Source of the DNA: Candidatus Acetatifactor stercoripullorum
GTDB taxonomy: Bacteria; Bacillota; Clostridia; Lachnospirales; Lachnospiraceae
Length of the DNA stretch: 64,000 nt
Reading direction: 5' to 3'
Assembly: GCA_019114005.1 (NCBI GenBank)
Contig: DXGH01000071.1
Span: forward strand, 1-64,000
Shown in pieces: positions 9,666-19,587 of the stretch. The position numbers and the translations under genes were made by a program. The number at the start of each line of letters is the position of its first letter. The stretch's first letter is position 1. Below the pieces are notes generated by a model. That model ran no database searches, was not told the origin of the DNA, and worked only from the letters and a program-made list of their open reading frames with translations.

Positions 9666-10339
9666 TATAGTATTCTCCTGAAATCCTCAATATAATAATC
9701 TGCCAGAAGCTGCTTTTCCCCTTTTTGGGAAAGGGAATAGGCATCCTCCACAGCACATACCTCCATACCGGCATTTTTCCCCGCCATAATGCCAGGAACA
9801 ATATCTTCAAACACCAGGCAGTTCTTTGGAGAAACCCCAAGCGCTCCGGCAACCGCCAGATAAATGTCGGGAGCGGGCTTTCCCTTCTTTACATCGCAGG
9901 CCGTCATGATACAGGAAAAATATTCCCGCAGGCCGTGCACTTCCGCAATCGTTTCCACCAGCTCTCTGGAGTTGCTGGTGGCAATGCCAAGCCTCACTCC
10001 ATCTTTGCGGCATTGCTCCAAAAATGCAGCGGCACCCGGCTTTAAAGGAACCTCATGTCGATATTTATCCCAGGCCATCCGGTTCCAGTCCTCTTTTATC
10101 TGCTCCAGAGAATCCGGCAGATGAAAATAACTCTTAAAATACTGGGCAGTCTCGCTAAAGCTCATCCCTTCAATCTGCCTTTGCAGATCTTTCGGCATGG
10201 GAATACCGAATTTTCCCAAGTATTCAATATCGATCCTCTCCCACATCCACATGGAATCCACCAAGGACCCATCCAGATCAAAGATCACCGCCTCCTTGTC
10301 CAAAAGCAGCTCATGATAAAGAATTTCCTGCCTGTTCAT
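9662..10339 (-). CDS. HAD-superfamily hydrolase (beta-phosphoglucomutase-like)
   Basis: Haloacid dehalogenase-like phosphatase or phosphomutase of about 225 residues. Motif I is [12 protein letters not shown], motif II lies in [11 protein letters not shown], motif III Lys in [13 protein letters not shown], and motif IV in [12 protein letters not shown] four-helix cap follows motif I. The substrate cannot be assigned. A longer frame begins at a GTG at 10381; the ATG at 10339 is preferred because AGGAGG lies about 11 nt upstream. It overlaps the preceding pseudouridine synthase gene by 29 bp and the following YgiQ gene by 4 bp. Confidence 0.88.
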   Translation of the reverse strand: MNRQEILYHELLLDKEAVIFDLDGSLVDSMWMWERIDIEYLGKFGIPMPKDLQRQIEGMSFSETAQYFKSYFHLPDSLEQIKEDWNRMAWDKYRHEVPLKPGAAAFLEQCRKDGVRLGIATSNSRELVETIAEVHGLREYFSCIMTACDVKKGKPAPDIYLAVAGALGVSPKNCLVFEDIVPGIMAGKNAGMEVCAVEDAYSLSQKGEKQLLADYYIEDFRRILY

Positions 10340-11027
10340 ATAAAACAGAAACCTCCTGTGCCGATAATTCCCGGTATTCACCGGGCTTTAGCCCCTCGTC
10401 CAGCTTAAGCCCTCCAAAGGCAACTCTTTTTAAGGCTTCCACTTGGTTGTCCACCGCCCCAAGCATCCTCTTGACCTGATGGAATTTCCCCTCGTGGATG
10501 GTAAGCAGAAGTTCCCTGTCCTTCAGGATACAGACCCTGGCTGGCAGGGATATCTCCCCCTCTCCCATGTCCACGCCGGCCTCCAAAGCAGCGGCCGCCT
10601 GAGGCGTTACGGGCTTTTTCGTTTTCACCAGATAGGTTTTTTCCACATGCTTTTTGGGAGACAGCAGACGGTGAACCAGCGGTCCGTCGTCCGTAAGCAG
10701 AAGAAGCCCCTCGGTATCCTTGTCAAGCCTTCCTGCCGGGAAAAGTCCCTTTTGCCTGTCCCCTGGAAGCAGGTCTAACACAGTTCGCTCCGACCGGTCT
10801 TTTGTGGCCGACACAACTCCCTTTGGCTTATTCAGCATAAAATAGGTGAATTGCTGATAGTGAAGGAGGACTCCCTTTAAGGATACCTGATCTGTGGCTT
10901 CATTCACCTGAAACTCGGGGCTTTTGACAACCACGCCGCCCACCCGCACAAGCCCCTGGCGGATATAAGCTTTTGCCTGTGACCGGGTGCCCGTATTCAG
11001 TTCACATAAATATTTATCCAAACGCAT
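10311..11027 (-). CDS. RsuA-family rRNA pseudouridine synthase
   Basis: Small-subunit-type pseudouridine synthase of 238 residues. The N-terminal S4 domain (MRLDKYLCELNTGTRSQAKAYIRQG) and catalytic GRLDKDTEGLLLLTDDG are characteristic of RsuA/RluB/RluE/RluF proteins. The following YLVKTKKPVTPQA and FHQVKRMLGAV match RsuA-like enzymes, whose usual target is 16S U516. GAGGGAG precedes the ATG. It is the first gene of the seven-gene run that ends with recU and is divergent from the YlbJ-like gene. Confidence 0.88.
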   Translation of the reverse strand: MRLDKYLCELNTGTRSQAKAYIRQGLVRVGGVVVKSPEFQVNEATDQVSLKGVLLHYQQFTYFMLNKPKGVVSATKDRSERTVLDLLPGDRQKGLFPAGRLDKDTEGLLLLTDDGPLVHRLLSPKKHVEKTYLVKTKKPVTPQAAAALEAGVDMGEGEISLPARVCILKDRELLLTIHEGKFHQVKRMLGAVDNQVEALKRVAFGGLKLDEGLKPGEYRELSAQEVSVLYEQAGNSLS

Positions 11028-11074
11028 GAAACTCCCTCTGCGGACATATATTGGTGGAAAGGAGCGTCCGCCTC

Positions 11075-11998
11075 ATGAAAATTCTGTATACGCTGTTTTT
11101 TCTGTTTTTGACAGGCTGCATTTTAACCCATTCACAGATCAGCCTCTATTATGCGCTGACAGGTCTGCAGCTGTGGTTCCAAAAAATGATTCCCACCCTG
11201 CTTCCCTTTATGATCATCTCCGGCATCATGGTCCGCATGAGACTGACGGAAGGGTTTTCCGCCCTGCTCTATCCTTTTTTGCGTCCCTTATACCGGGTGC
11301 GGAAAAATGTGTGCTACGCCATGATCATGGGATTTTTGTGCGGCTTCCCCATGGGAGCGCGGGTGACGGCGGACCTGCTGTCACGCCGGATGATCACCCA
11401 AAGGGAAGCGGAATATCTGATGGCCTTTTGCAACAATATAGGTCCTGTGTATTTTTGCAGCTTTGTGCTGCCGCTGCTGCATCGAAGGCTGGTTTTGCCC
11501 TACCTGTTTGGCATGTATGGACTTCCGCTGCTCTATGGGCTTTTCCTGCGTCATACCAGATTCAGAGACCTTTCGCTGTCCACGCCGGAAAAAAAGAAGG
11601 AGAACCGTATCTCCTGGAAAAAGGAAAGCATTCTGGCGGAGGTTGACGATGCAGTCTCCGCTTCCGTTCAGAGTATTTTAAGCCTGGGCGGATATATGAT
11701 TTTGTTCAATCTGCTGAATCTTCTCCCTCACATACTCACGGGAAGCCCCTTTGCTCCCACGGCTCCGATTCTGGAAATCACAGGCGGGTTAAATCTTTTG
11801 TCCGACAAGGCGCCTCTTTACAGCCTGCTTGCGCTTTCCTTCGGCGGGCTCTCCTGCATTGCACAGACCTACAGCTGCCTGAAGGGAACGGGACTTTCCA
11901 TCCTGCAATACACCGGACATAAGGTGATTTTGACAGCCCTTGCCGCAGTCTATTATTTTCTGTGGTTCCTGCTGTCCCCCTCCTCTTTTCTGCGCTGA
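11075..11998 (+). CDS. YlbJ/nucleoside-recognition-type integral membrane protein
   Basis: Polytopic membrane protein of about 307 residues. It resembles the Gate/nucleoside-recognition family that includes sporulation protein YlbJ (SpoVV): WFQKMIPTLLPFMIISGIM, GFLCGFPMGARVTADLL and CNNIGPVYFCSFVL. In Bacillus YlbJ helps dipicolinate reach the forespore; that role here is inference. An in-frame TTG lies at 11051, but the ATG at 11075 is preferred, with AAAGGAG about 10 nt upstream. Its 3' end overlaps the convergent amidase gene by 46 bp. Confidence 0.78.
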   Translation: MKILYTLFFLFLTGCILTHSQISLYYALTGLQLWFQKMIPTLLPFMIISGIMVRMRLTEGFSALLYPFLRPLYRVRKNVCYAMIMGFLCGFPMGARVTADLLSRRMITQREAEYLMAFCNNIGPVYFCSFVLPLLHRRLVLPYLFGMYGLPLLYGLFLRHTRFRDLSLSTPEKKKENRISWKKESILAEVDDAVSASVQSILSLGGYMILFNLLNLLPHILTGSPFAPTAPILEITGGLNLLSDKAPLYSLLALSFGGLSCIAQTYSCLKGTGLSILQYTGHKVILTALAAVYYFLWFLLSPSSFLR

Positions 11999-13404
11999 CG
12001 TCCCCTTTTCCTCCTGCGTAGAGAAAGGCTTACGGCCTGGCAGGTCAGGATCATGGCAAACAAAAGTACCACAAACAAAAGACACAGCATTAAAAAGGAA
12101 AGAAAGCTTTGAGGACTTTCCTGTTCCAAGGCGTCTGCGCTGGCAGGCAGAAAGGTTTTGGTGCCGGGAGAGTCTGTCTGCTCTTTTTCAGGCTCCGCAA
12201 AGGATTCGGCCCCTTGTTCCTCAGCCTCCTCCCCGTACCAAAATTCCTGAAGAGACATCAGGCAGTTGCTCTTAGCAGGAACGTCAAACAGATTGTAGGC
12301 CCTGACCACCACAGAGGGCATGACGCCCGACGGAATGGTCAGGGATAGTGCAAAGGTATCCGTATAGGTTCCTTCCAGGGCGTTGCTGCCGGGCCAGGGA
12401 TATAAGACAGAATAGGTTTCCCCACCGTCGATGCTGTAATCATAATAAAGCAGCGGGCTGTCATAATCGGCAGCCGTCACAGTCACAGAAAGCTCTCCCG
12501 TTTGATAGTCCGCATCCAGGAATTCTACGCTGCAAACATCAGGAGGCGTTTCATCCTTTAAGGTCTGCTGGACTCTTGCGTGTTCCTTCACTTCTGGCAG
12601 GGTTTCACTGAACCCTGAGTAATCCACCCCAAGCGCACTGCTGGAGAGGCCAAAATATTTTGCCACGCTTAAGGCGTCGGCTCTGCCGAGGTCAGCCCAG
12701 GACTTGCTTGTACTGCAAAAAGGAATATCCCTCTCCTCATCCACATGACAGTGCTCAATGATGACTGCCGGAATATTGAGCGCCGAAGCCTCTCTGATGA
12801 TTCCGTAATAGTCCTTTCCGCTGTCATTTACCCTGGTCTTGACGCCTCTTAAAAAAAGACCCATGCTGTGCATTGTGTCAAGCTGTATACATCCGAATTG
12901 ATAACCGTAGGCGTTGAAGGGTGTTTCCGCGGAAATCCAGACCTCAGAGCCAAACAGGTCGTGGCTGGGGGAAGCATTATAGTGAATGCTGAACAAAAAA
13001 TCCGCGCCCACCGAAGCGGCAAATTCCGCCCTTTCTTTCAGGGATAAATCTACATCCTCTGTTCTGGTCAGATACACTTCCACATTGTCATACAGGCAAA
13101 GCTCGTCATACATGGCCTTTGCAGTGACAAGGGTCATCTCCTTTTCCAAAGCAGCGTCCTCCAAGGTCAGCCGGCCTTCTGCCGTTCCTTCATTTTCCCC
13201 GCCATGTCCCGGATCGATTACCACCACAAGTGTTTCGTCCACAGGCTGCACTCTGTAAGCGGCCTGCACCCTGGCACCCCAGAAAAAAAGAGCTGCGAGA
13301 ACAGAGCACATTGCTGCAAAAAAGATTTTTCCATTGACTGGAACCCCTGACAGAATAAGCTGCCGCATCTGCGGCAGCCCTGATCTGTTTCTTTTATATA
13401 ACAT
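11953..13404 (-). CDS. N-acetylmuramoyl-L-alanine amidase (Amidase_3) with C-terminal membrane anchor
   Basis: Zinc amidase that cuts the bond between MurNAc and the stem peptide of peptidoglycan. It has 483 residues. An N-terminal hydrophobic segment (FFAAMCSVLAALFFWGA) precedes the catalytic domain with VVIDPGHGGENEG (zinc His), the Glu of ALEKEM, DFLFSIHYNASPS and the later Glu in AVIIEHCHVD. After about 130 residues of beta-rich linker comes a second hydrophobic helix (LMLCLLFVVLLFAMIL) and a very basic cytoplasmic tail. The ATG at 13404 has GGAG 6 nt upstream. It overlaps the preceding coiled-coil gene by 11 bp and the convergent YlbJ-like gene by 46 bp. Confidence 0.88.
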   Translation of the reverse strand: MLYKRNRSGLPQMRQLILSGVPVNGKIFFAAMCSVLAALFFWGARVQAAYRVQPVDETLVVVIDPGHGGENEGTAEGRLTLEDAALEKEMTLVTAKAMYDELCLYDNVEVYLTRTEDVDLSLKERAEFAASVGADFLFSIHYNASPSHDLFGSEVWISAETPFNAYGYQFGCIQLDTMHSMGLFLRGVKTRVNDSGKDYYGIIREASALNIPAVIIEHCHVDEERDIPFCSTSKSWADLGRADALSVAKYFGLSSSALGVDYSGFSETLPEVKEHARVQQTLKDETPPDVCSVEFLDADYQTGELSVTVTAADYDSPLLYYDYSIDGGETYSVLYPWPGSNALEGTYTDTFALSLTIPSGVMPSVVVRAYNLFDVPAKSNCLMSLQEFWYGEEAEEQGAESFAEPEKEQTDSPGTKTFLPASADALEQESPQSFLSFLMLCLLFVVLLFAMILTCQAVSLSLRRRKRGRQRRKEEGDSRNHRK

Positions 13405-13996
13405 CAATATCTCCGGCTTCCTCCTGTTCTTTCACAGGCGCTTCCTCCAAATCCTCCTCTACAGGGTGCAGCTCGTTTCGGTTAGACTGGATAATGTCCC
13501 GGTATTGATTCAGGGAGCCTATCAAATTCTCATAATTGCTGCTTGCCGCCTGGGATGAGGAGACAATAATATTTTCCAGATGGGCCAGCATATCGTCCAT
13601 ATACTGCATGGCGGCAGAGCGCACATTGTTGGCCTCTATGGTGGCGTTGTCCAAAATTTCCTGAGCCTGTTTGCTGGCCATGGAAACCACCTCGTTTGCC
13701 TGAGCATAGGCCTGCTGCATGATCTCATGCTCATTGATCAGCTCGTTTGTGTGGACAGTGGCCTCGTTGATCAGAGCTTCCGCCTTGGCTCTGGCATCGT
13801 TTAAAATAGCTTCCTTGTTGCTGATAATTTTTTGATAACGCTTGATTTCATCGGGAGTTTTCATGCGCAGCTCGCGAAGCAGTTCGTCAATCTCATCCTT
13901 ATTCACGATGATTTCCGTATTTGACATAAACTTCGGCTTGCAGCTCTCAATATATTCTTCTATCTCATCAATTAATTGCTCTATTCTGCTGCTCAT
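13394..13996 (-). CDS. Coiled-coil protein, DivIVA/ATPase-subunit-like
   Basis: A 200-residue, largely helical protein. The middle (about 40-150) is heptad-like and rich in Ala, Glu and Asn (AKAEALINEATVHTNELI, SKQAQEILDNATIEANNV), resembling the coiled coils of DivIVA or V-ATPase stalk subunits. The C-terminus is acidic. I do not assign a function. It lies 14 nt after coaD and overlaps the amidase, so a role at the envelope or division site is plausible but only inferred. Confidence 0.8.
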   Translation of the reverse strand: MSSRIEQLIDEIEEYIESCKPKFMSNTEIIVNKDEIDELLRELRMKTPDEIKRYQKIISNKEAILNDARAKAEALINEATVHTNELINEHEIMQQAYAQANEVVSMASKQAQEILDNATIEANNVRSAAMQYMDDMLAHLENIIVSSSQAASSNYENLIGSLNQYRDIIQSNRNELHPVEEDLEEAPVKEQEEAGDIDVI

Positions 13997-14010
13997 CTAT
14001 CCTCTCCTTG

Positions 14011-14502
14011 TCATGATTGATTGGTGTTGAATTTTTTATAAATCAGATCCGCTACAAAATCAGGCACGCACTGTCCAATATCTCCGCCGAAATAGGCGAT
14101 TTCCTTCACGCTGGAGGAGCTTAGATAAGCGTATTCCAGACTGGTGGTCAAAAACATGGTATCCAGTCTGCCCTCAGACAGCTTCCGGTTCATCTGGGCC
14201 AGCTGAAGCTCATATTCAAAGTCCGTAATGGCCCGAAGTCCCCGCACAGCTATATGAAGATCCTTTTGGGCGGCATAGTTGATCAGCAGTCCGCTGAAGC
14301 TGTCCACCTCTACATTGGGCATGTCCTTTGTAGCCTCTCTCAGTATCTTAACACGTTCTTCCACAGAAAACAACGGGGTCTTGTCTTTATTATTGAGAAC
14401 GCTGACAATCAGCACATCAAAAATTTCAGAGGCGCGTTTGATGATATCCAGATGTCCGTAGGTTACCGGGTCAAAGCTTCCCGGATAAACTGCTCTTTTC
14501 AT
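14011..14502 (-). CDS. coaD: Pantetheine-phosphate adenylyltransferase CoaD
   Basis: Transfers AMP to 4'-phosphopantetheine to make dephospho-CoA, the penultimate step of coenzyme A synthesis. The 163 residues are full length. The N-terminal [19 protein letters not shown] contains the nucleotidyltransferase TxGH-type motif, followed by [20 protein letters not shown] and the C-terminal [11 protein letters not shown]. It lies 40 nt after rsmD, the usual Firmicute rsmD-coaD order. Confidence 0.97.
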   Translation of the reverse strand: MKRAVYPGSFDPVTYGHLDIIKRASEIFDVLIVSVLNNKDKTPLFSVEERVKILREATKDMPNVEVDSFSGLLINYAAQKDLHIAVRGLRAITDFEYELQLAQMNRKLSEGRLDTMFLTTSLEYAYLSSSSVKEIAYFGGDIGQCVPDFVADLIYKKFNTNQS

Positions 14503-14542
14503 ACAATCCTCATTTCTGCGCTGTTTTATATAAAACCTCGCC

Positions 14543-15091
14543 TTACGCTTTTTTTAAAAATAAATGCCGGTTTGTTTTATAACGCTTCTCCCGTTCCAGG
14601 AAAAGCCCGCATTCCTCCAGCCAGGAAAAATCCGTATCCAGTGAAGTCTCTACGATAATCATGGTATTTTCCGTCACATATTTCCGATTGGAGAGAAGGG
14701 AAAGCAGCTGTCTTTCATGTCCGCCTCCATAGGGAGGGTCCAGAAAGATAATGTCTGCTTCGGACTCGTAAATATTGCCTACAGCTGCAAGGGCATCCTG
14801 CTTTAATACTATAGCACGGTCCTTCAGTTTCGTAAATGTCAGATTTTGCTCAATGCAGGCTGCTGCTTTGGGGGAATTGTCAATAAAATAGGCTTTTTTT
14901 GCCCCCCTGCTTAAAGCTTCAATGCCGATGCCGCCGCTTCCGCTGTACATATCAATAAAAACACATCCCGGAATATGAGCCTGAATGATATTAAAAAGCG
15001 TTTCCTTGATCCGGTCTGTGGTAGGACGGGTTTCCATGCCTGCCGGAGTTTTTAAGGGAAGGCTTCTGGCTGTTCCCGCAATCACTCTCAT
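14543..15091 (-). CDS. rsmD: 16S rRNA (guanine966-N2)-methyltransferase RsmD
   Basis: S-adenosylmethionine-dependent methyltransferase acting on G966 of 16S rRNA. The 182 residues carry [31 protein letters not shown], the SAM-binding [20 protein letters not shown] and the catalytic DPPYGGG motif. It lies 38 nt after the topoisomerase A-subunit gene and before coaD. Confidence 0.95.
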   Translation of the reverse strand: MRVIAGTARSLPLKTPAGMETRPTTDRIKETLFNIIQAHIPGCVFIDMYSGSGGIGIEALSRGAKKAYFIDNSPKAAACIEQNLTFTKLKDRAIVLKQDALAAVGNIYESEADIIFLDPPYGGGHERQLLSLLSNRKYVTENTMIIVETSLDTDFSWLEECGLFLEREKRYKTNRHLFLKKA

Positions 15092-15129
15092 GGGATAAAT
15101 CTCCTTTTCTTATTTTGTGAGCCTCTGGC

Positions 15130-17367
15130 TTATACACGCAGCTTAGTCCCTTTGCCGTCACGCTTCCCCGCCTTTAAATGGTTCAGGACGATATTTTTCC
15201 CCTTATACTCCACAGAGGTATCTGCTGCAGGCTGGGTGTAGTATACATTTTCCACAAAATCCTTTTCCCCCAGCTTCATGCCTCTGACGCCGATGGCTCC
15301 CTTCTTTTTTTCGGGAATTTCCTCAATGGGAAACCGAAGGAAATACCCATCCTTTGTCTGCAGCACCACATTGCGCTGCTCCTTTAAGACTGCCACGCTT
15401 ACGACCCGGTCCTGGTCGTTAAGCTTAGTGGCTGCCACAGTGCGCTTTGCCACATCGAATTCACTGCCGTCCACCACCTTTACCATGGACTGGGCCGTCA
15501 CAAACAGAACCTGACAAAGATTCAGCATATCCTGGCTGGCAATCAGAAGAAGCTCTTCCTTTTCCGAGCTGAAATTGCTCACGTTGTCGATGGGAATCCC
15601 CTTGTCTCTAAATTTGCCGAAGGGCAGGTCCATAACCTTTATGGTGTAAAGCTGTCCCGTATCGGTGAACAGACAAATGCGGCCTGTATTTTTACAGGGA
15701 AAAACATATCTGTTTTCCGAATCTGCCGCCTCCTTATTTCTCTCATAGGTGATCATGTCAATGGTTTTGGCATAGCCGAACCGGTCCATAAGGAACATTA
15801 CTTCCATTTCTTCTATTTCCTTTTCCTTATAGACAGCCTCCTGCCCGTTTTCAATGACCGTCCTTCTCTTCCTGCCGTATTCCTTTTTCAGGGCGTTGAG
15901 CTCGTTTATGATCACCTGAGCCATGGAGTCCCTGCTCTCCAAAATATCCTCATACCGATAGATGTTGGCCATGGTTTCCTCATGCTCGTGAATGAGCGCC
16001 TCAATCTCCAGTCCGATCAGCTTATACAGGCGCATATCCAGGATTGCGTTCGCCTGCTTTTCCGTAAACATCAGCTGCTGCGCCATGATTTTGGACTCTC
16101 TGGATTTGAATTTGATTCCTTCGGTTTTTCCCTCCACCAGGCAGGCCTTAGCCATGGCGCGGTCCTTGGAGCCTCTGAGAATTTCTATGATCAAATCAAT
16201 CACATTGCAGGCTTTTATCAATCCCTCCTGCACTTCCCTGCGCTCCATTTCCTTTGCCAGCAGATTGGTGTACTTTCTGGTGGCTGTCTGAAACTGAAAA
16301 TCCACATTGGCCTTGATAATCTGCTTTAGGTTCATGGTTTCAGGACGGCCCTCATAAATGGCCAGCATGTTCACGCCGAAGGTGTCCTCCAGACGGGTTT
16401 TCTTATATAACAAATTCACAAAATTTTCCGGGTCCGCATCCTTTTTCAGCTCAATGACGATCCGGATGCCCTCCTTGGAGGACTGATTGGAAATATCCAC
16501 AATATCCTGGGTCTTTTTGCTTTCGGAAAGGGCCGCCACATCCGATAAAAACTTTGAGATATTGGCGCCGATCATGGTGTAGGGAATCTCTGTGATCACC
16601 AGGTTGGTTCTTCCGCCCTTGGCCTTTTCAAACTCCACCCTGCCTCTGATTTTAATCTTCCCTGTGCCGGTTTCATAAATGCTTAGAAGCTCATCCTTAT
16701 TTATAACAATGCCGCCGGTAGGAAAATCAGGCCCCTTCACATAGCGCATCAGCTCCTTTACGGTAATATTTTCATTCAGCATATAGGCCTTAACCGCATC
16801 GATGACTTCAGAAAGATTATGAGGGGGGATGTTTGTTGCCATACCCACTGCGATTCCCTCGGAGCCGTTGATTAGAAGGTTTGGAATCTTGGCAGGCAGA
16901 ACCGAGGGCTCTTTTTCCGTCTCGTCAAAATTGGGAACAAAATCCACCACATCCTTATCCAGGTCTGCCAGAAAGGCTTCCTGGGTGATCTTCTGGAGAC
17001 GCGCCTCCGTATAACGCATGGCAGCCGCCCCGTCCCCTTCGATATTGCCGAAATTGCCATGGCCGTCCACCAGGGGAAGCCCCCGCTTAAAATCCTGGGT
17101 CATCACCACCAGAGCCTCATAAATAGAGCTGTCTCCGTGAGGATGATATTTACCCATGGTGTCTCCCACAATACGGGCGCTTTTTCGGTAGGGTCTGTCA
17201 TACCGGATGCCCAGCTCGTGCATATCATACAGGGTTCTTCTCTGTACAGGCTTTAAGCCGTCCCTGACGTCGGGAAGCGCTCTTGCGATAATAACGCTCA
17301 TGGCATAATCGATAAAGGATTTCTGCATTTCCTCGGAATATTCGGTCTTTATGATTCTATCATTCAT
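15130..17367 (-). CDS. Type IIA DNA topoisomerase subunit A (ParC/GyrA family)
   Basis: DNA breakage-reunion subunit of a gyrase or topoisomerase IV. In 745 residues, [16 protein letters not shown] is near the start, the quinolone-resistance region [13 protein letters not shown] has Ser80 and Glu84, and the catalytic tyrosine is Tyr119 in AAMRYTEA. The C-terminal beta-propeller lacks a recognisable GyrA box (QRRGGKG-like), so topoisomerase IV or another relaxing enzyme is more likely than a supercoiling gyrase. It lies 44 nt downstream of the B subunit. Typical gyrAB near dnaA is not in this window, so this could be the second topoisomerase of the genome. Confidence 0.9.
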   Translation of the reverse strand: MNDRIIKTEYSEEMQKSFIDYAMSVIIARALPDVRDGLKPVQRRTLYDMHELGIRYDRPYRKSARIVGDTMGKYHPHGDSSIYEALVVMTQDFKRGLPLVDGHGNFGNIEGDGAAAMRYTEARLQKITQEAFLADLDKDVVDFVPNFDETEKEPSVLPAKIPNLLINGSEGIAVGMATNIPPHNLSEVIDAVKAYMLNENITVKELMRYVKGPDFPTGGIVINKDELLSIYETGTGKIKIRGRVEFEKAKGGRTNLVITEIPYTMIGANISKFLSDVAALSESKKTQDIVDISNQSSKEGIRIVIELKKDADPENFVNLLYKKTRLEDTFGVNMLAIYEGRPETMNLKQIIKANVDFQFQTATRKYTNLLAKEMERREVQEGLIKACNVIDLIIEILRGSKDRAMAKACLVEGKTEGIKFKSRESKIMAQQLMFTEKQANAILDMRLYKLIGLEIEALIHEHEETMANIYRYEDILESRDSMAQVIINELNALKKEYGRKRRTVIENGQEAVYKEKEIEEMEVMFLMDRFGYAKTIDMITYERNKEAADSENRYVFPCKNTGRICLFTDTGQLYTIKVMDLPFGKFRDKGIPIDNVSNFSSEKEELLLIASQDMLNLCQVLFVTAQSMVKVVDGSEFDVAKRTVAATKLNDQDRVVSVAVLKEQRNVVLQTKDGYFLRFPIEEIPEKKKGAIGVRGMKLGEKDFVENVYYTQPAADTSVEYKGKNIVLNHLKAGKRDGKGTKLRV

Positions 17368-17411
17368 GTTTTCCTGTATTCTCCTGATTTATGAAATTGC
17401 ATAAGCTTTCG

Positions 17412-19337
17412 TCAGATGTCTAAAGCTGCGTCCGTGGCATGGTCGTAAATAAACGCCCTGCGGGGAGGCACATCCGTACCCATCAAAAGCTCTGTCATCT
17501 CGGAGGCCATACGGGCATCCTCAATTTCCACCTGCTTTAACAGTCTGGTTTCCGGGTCCAGAGTGGTTTCCCACAGCTGCGCAGCGTCCATCTCTCCAAG
17601 TCCCTTGTAACGCTGCAGAGTAAAGGGTCCCTTGTGGGTCTTTCTGTATTTTTCCAGAGCCCTGTCATCATACAGGTACTGCTCCGCTCCCTTGGAGGGC
17701 ATGGCCTTATAGAGGGGCGGCATGGCGATATAAACGTGCCCCTCAAAAATAAGCTCAGGCATAAAGCGGTAAAATAACGTGAGAAGCAAAGTGGATATAT
17801 GGGCGCCGTCCACATCCGCATCCGCCATTATGATGATTTTATCATAGCGCAGCTTTGTAATATCAAAGTCATTTCCGTAGCCCTCGGAAAAGCCGCAGCC
17901 GAAGGCATTGATCATGGTTTTGATCTCTGCATTTGCCAAAACCTTGTCAATGCTGGCCTTCTCCACGTTCAGGATTTTGCCCCGGATAGGCAGGATGGCC
18001 TGATACATCCTGTTTCGGGCCATTTTTGCACTTCCCCCTGCAGAATCGCCCTCCACGATAAAGATTTCGCATTTAGAGGGGTCCTTGGACTCGCAATTTG
18101 CAAGTTTTCCGTTAGAATCAAAGGAAAACTTCTGCTTTGTCAACAGATTGGTTCTGGCTTTTTCCTCGGTTTTCCGAATTTTGGCCGCTTTTTCCGCGCA
18201 GCCGATAATGCTTTTTAAGGTTTCCAGATTCCGGTCGAAAAACCGCGCCAATTCATCGTTTGTCACCTTTGACACTGCCCTTGCGGCGTCCTGATTGTCC
18301 AGCTTTGTCTTTGTCTGTCCCTCAAACCTGGGGTCTGGATGCTTTATGGAAATCACTGCCGTCATGCCGTTTCGCACATCCGCTCCCGTAAAATTGGCGT
18401 CCTTTTCCTTCAATATATTCAGCTCTCTGGCATAAGTATTGATCAGATTGGTGAAGGCGGTCTTAAAGCCTGTCAGATGAGTGCCCCCTTCCGAATTGTA
18501 AATATTGTTGCAGAAGCCAAGCACATTCTCGTGAAATTCATTTACATACTGAAAAGCGGCCTCAACGGAAATGCCCTCGCTCTGGGCTGAAAAATAAATC
18601 ACATCGTGCAGGGCTTCCTTGGATTTGTTCATATCCTTGATAAATCCGATGATCCCCTCCGGCTCGTGAAAGGTTATGCGCTCAGGCACCTCCTTGCGCT
18701 TGTCTTCAAAAATAATCGTAAGGGCCGGATTCAAGTAGGCCGTCTCATGAAGGCGGCTTTTTACGTCATCCTCCTTAAAACGTGTTTTATCGAAAATGGT
18801 ATCGTCCGGCAGAAAGTTAATGGTGGTTCCTGTCTCCCTGGTCTTTCCCACCACAGGCAGAAGGCCTTCTTTTAAGTCTACTATGGGAACTCCCCGTTCA
18901 TACTTATCCTCATAGATCAGGCCGTTGCTTTTGACTCTTACAGTCAATCTTGTGGAAAGAGCGTTTACCACAGAGGACCCCACTCCGTGAAGGCCGCCGC
19001 TGGTTTTGTAAGCGGAGCTGTCAAATTTTCCTCCGGCGTGAAGGGTGGTAAACACAAGGCGCTCTGCGCTGACGCCCTTTTCGTGCATCCCCACCGGAAT
19101 GCCTCTGCCGTTGTCAGATATTGTGGCGGAGCCGTCCGCTTCCAGGGTGACGGTTATGGTGTCGCAGCAGCCTGCCAGATGCTCGTCCACTGAGTTGTCT
19201 ACAATTTCATATATCAGATGATTTAAGCCCTTGGTGGAGACGCTTCCGATGTACATCCCGGGACGTGTTCTCACTGCCTCCAGTCCCTCCAGCACCTTTA
19301 TGCTGGAAGCGTCATATTGCTTGTCTGTATTTGCCAT
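17412..19337 (-). CDS. Type IIA DNA topoisomerase subunit B (ParE/GyrB family)
   Basis: ATPase and TOPRIM subunit partnering the downstream A subunit. In 641 residues the GHKL ATP site shows EIVDNSVDEHLAG, SDNGRGIPVG and GLHGVGSSVVNALS. The TOPRIM domain shows EGDSAGGSAKMARNR and DADVDGAH, and the C-terminus has QRYKGLGEMD. The motif ILPIRGKILNVEKA is as in GyrB, so class by sequence alone is ambiguous. The ATG at 19337 is preferred over one at 19349 because GAGAGGA directly precedes it. A leader of about 160 nt with three hairpins lies upstream. Confidence 0.9.
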   Translation of the reverse strand: MANTDKQYDASSIKVLEGLEAVRTRPGMYIGSVSTKGLNHLIYEIVDNSVDEHLAGCCDTITVTLEADGSATISDNGRGIPVGMHEKGVSAERLVFTTLHAGGKFDSSAYKTSGGLHGVGSSVVNALSTRLTVRVKSNGLIYEDKYERGVPIVDLKEGLLPVVGKTRETGTTINFLPDDTIFDKTRFKEDDVKSRLHETAYLNPALTIIFEDKRKEVPERITFHEPEGIIGFIKDMNKSKEALHDVIYFSAQSEGISVEAAFQYVNEFHENVLGFCNNIYNSEGGTHLTGFKTAFTNLINTYARELNILKEKDANFTGADVRNGMTAVISIKHPDPRFEGQTKTKLDNQDAARAVSKVTNDELARFFDRNLETLKSIIGCAEKAAKIRKTEEKARTNLLTKQKFSFDSNGKLANCESKDPSKCEIFIVEGDSAGGSAKMARNRMYQAILPIRGKILNVEKASIDKVLANAEIKTMINAFGCGFSEGYGNDFDITKLRYDKIIIMADADVDGAHISTLLLTLFYRFMPELIFEGHVYIAMPPLYKAMPSKGAEQYLYDDRALEKYRKTHKGPFTLQRYKGLGEMDAAQLWETTLDPETRLLKQVEIEDARMASEMTELLMGTDVPPRRAFIYDHATDAALDI

Positions 19338-19352
19338 GTTTCCTCTCATTCT

Positions 19353-19430
19353 GCCGCGTGAGCGGCTTTGTAATCAGAAGGAACTTTGTGCGGTAGCACA
19401 AATTCCGGATTGAAAATTTTAATTTTCAAT
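19353..19430. repeat. Three consecutive hairpins in leader upstream of topoisomerase genes
   Basis: Three inverted repeats are seen. One is GCCGC/GCGGC with a 4-nt loop (19353-19366). The second is TTTGTGC/GCACAAA with an outer GGAA/TTCC (19380-19406). The third is a nearly perfect palindrome with 10-bp arms ATTGAAAATT/AATTTTCAAT around TT (19409-19430). All lie in the predicted 5' leader. It may be a regulatory leader or a dispersed intergenic repeat. Confidence 0.5.
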
Positions 19431-19506
19431 CTTTTCTCTCCAATAACATAAAAATATGTTTGATTCCCCGGCCTGTGGGAAAATGGCCGTAAAGTCATAT
19501 AAAGTT

Positions 19507-19515
19507 AGTATACCA
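19507..19515 (-). promoter_or_regulatory. Extended -10 promoter of the topoisomerase operon
   Basis: On the minus strand TGGTATACT (TG 1 nt before TATACT) forms an extended -10 element; the -35 region is weak (TTTTCT at 17 nt). It would give a leader of about 160 nt before the B-subunit ATG. Confidence 0.55.
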
Positions 19516-19540
19516 CATATTTTGCGGACAGAAAAGAAAA

Positions 19541-19580
19541 AAAACGCCGCGGCATCTGTTTGAATGCGCCGCGGCGTTTT
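19541..19580 (-). terminator. Strong intrinsic terminator after the ABC/lipoprotein operon
   Basis: A 13-bp GC-rich stem (AAAACGCCGCGGC, 19541-19553, with its complement at 19568-19580) and a 14-nt loop. On the minus strand it is followed by a run of eight T. It ends transcription from the lipoprotein gene 7 nt after its stop. Confidence 0.92.
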
Positions 19581-19587
19581 AAAGGGC

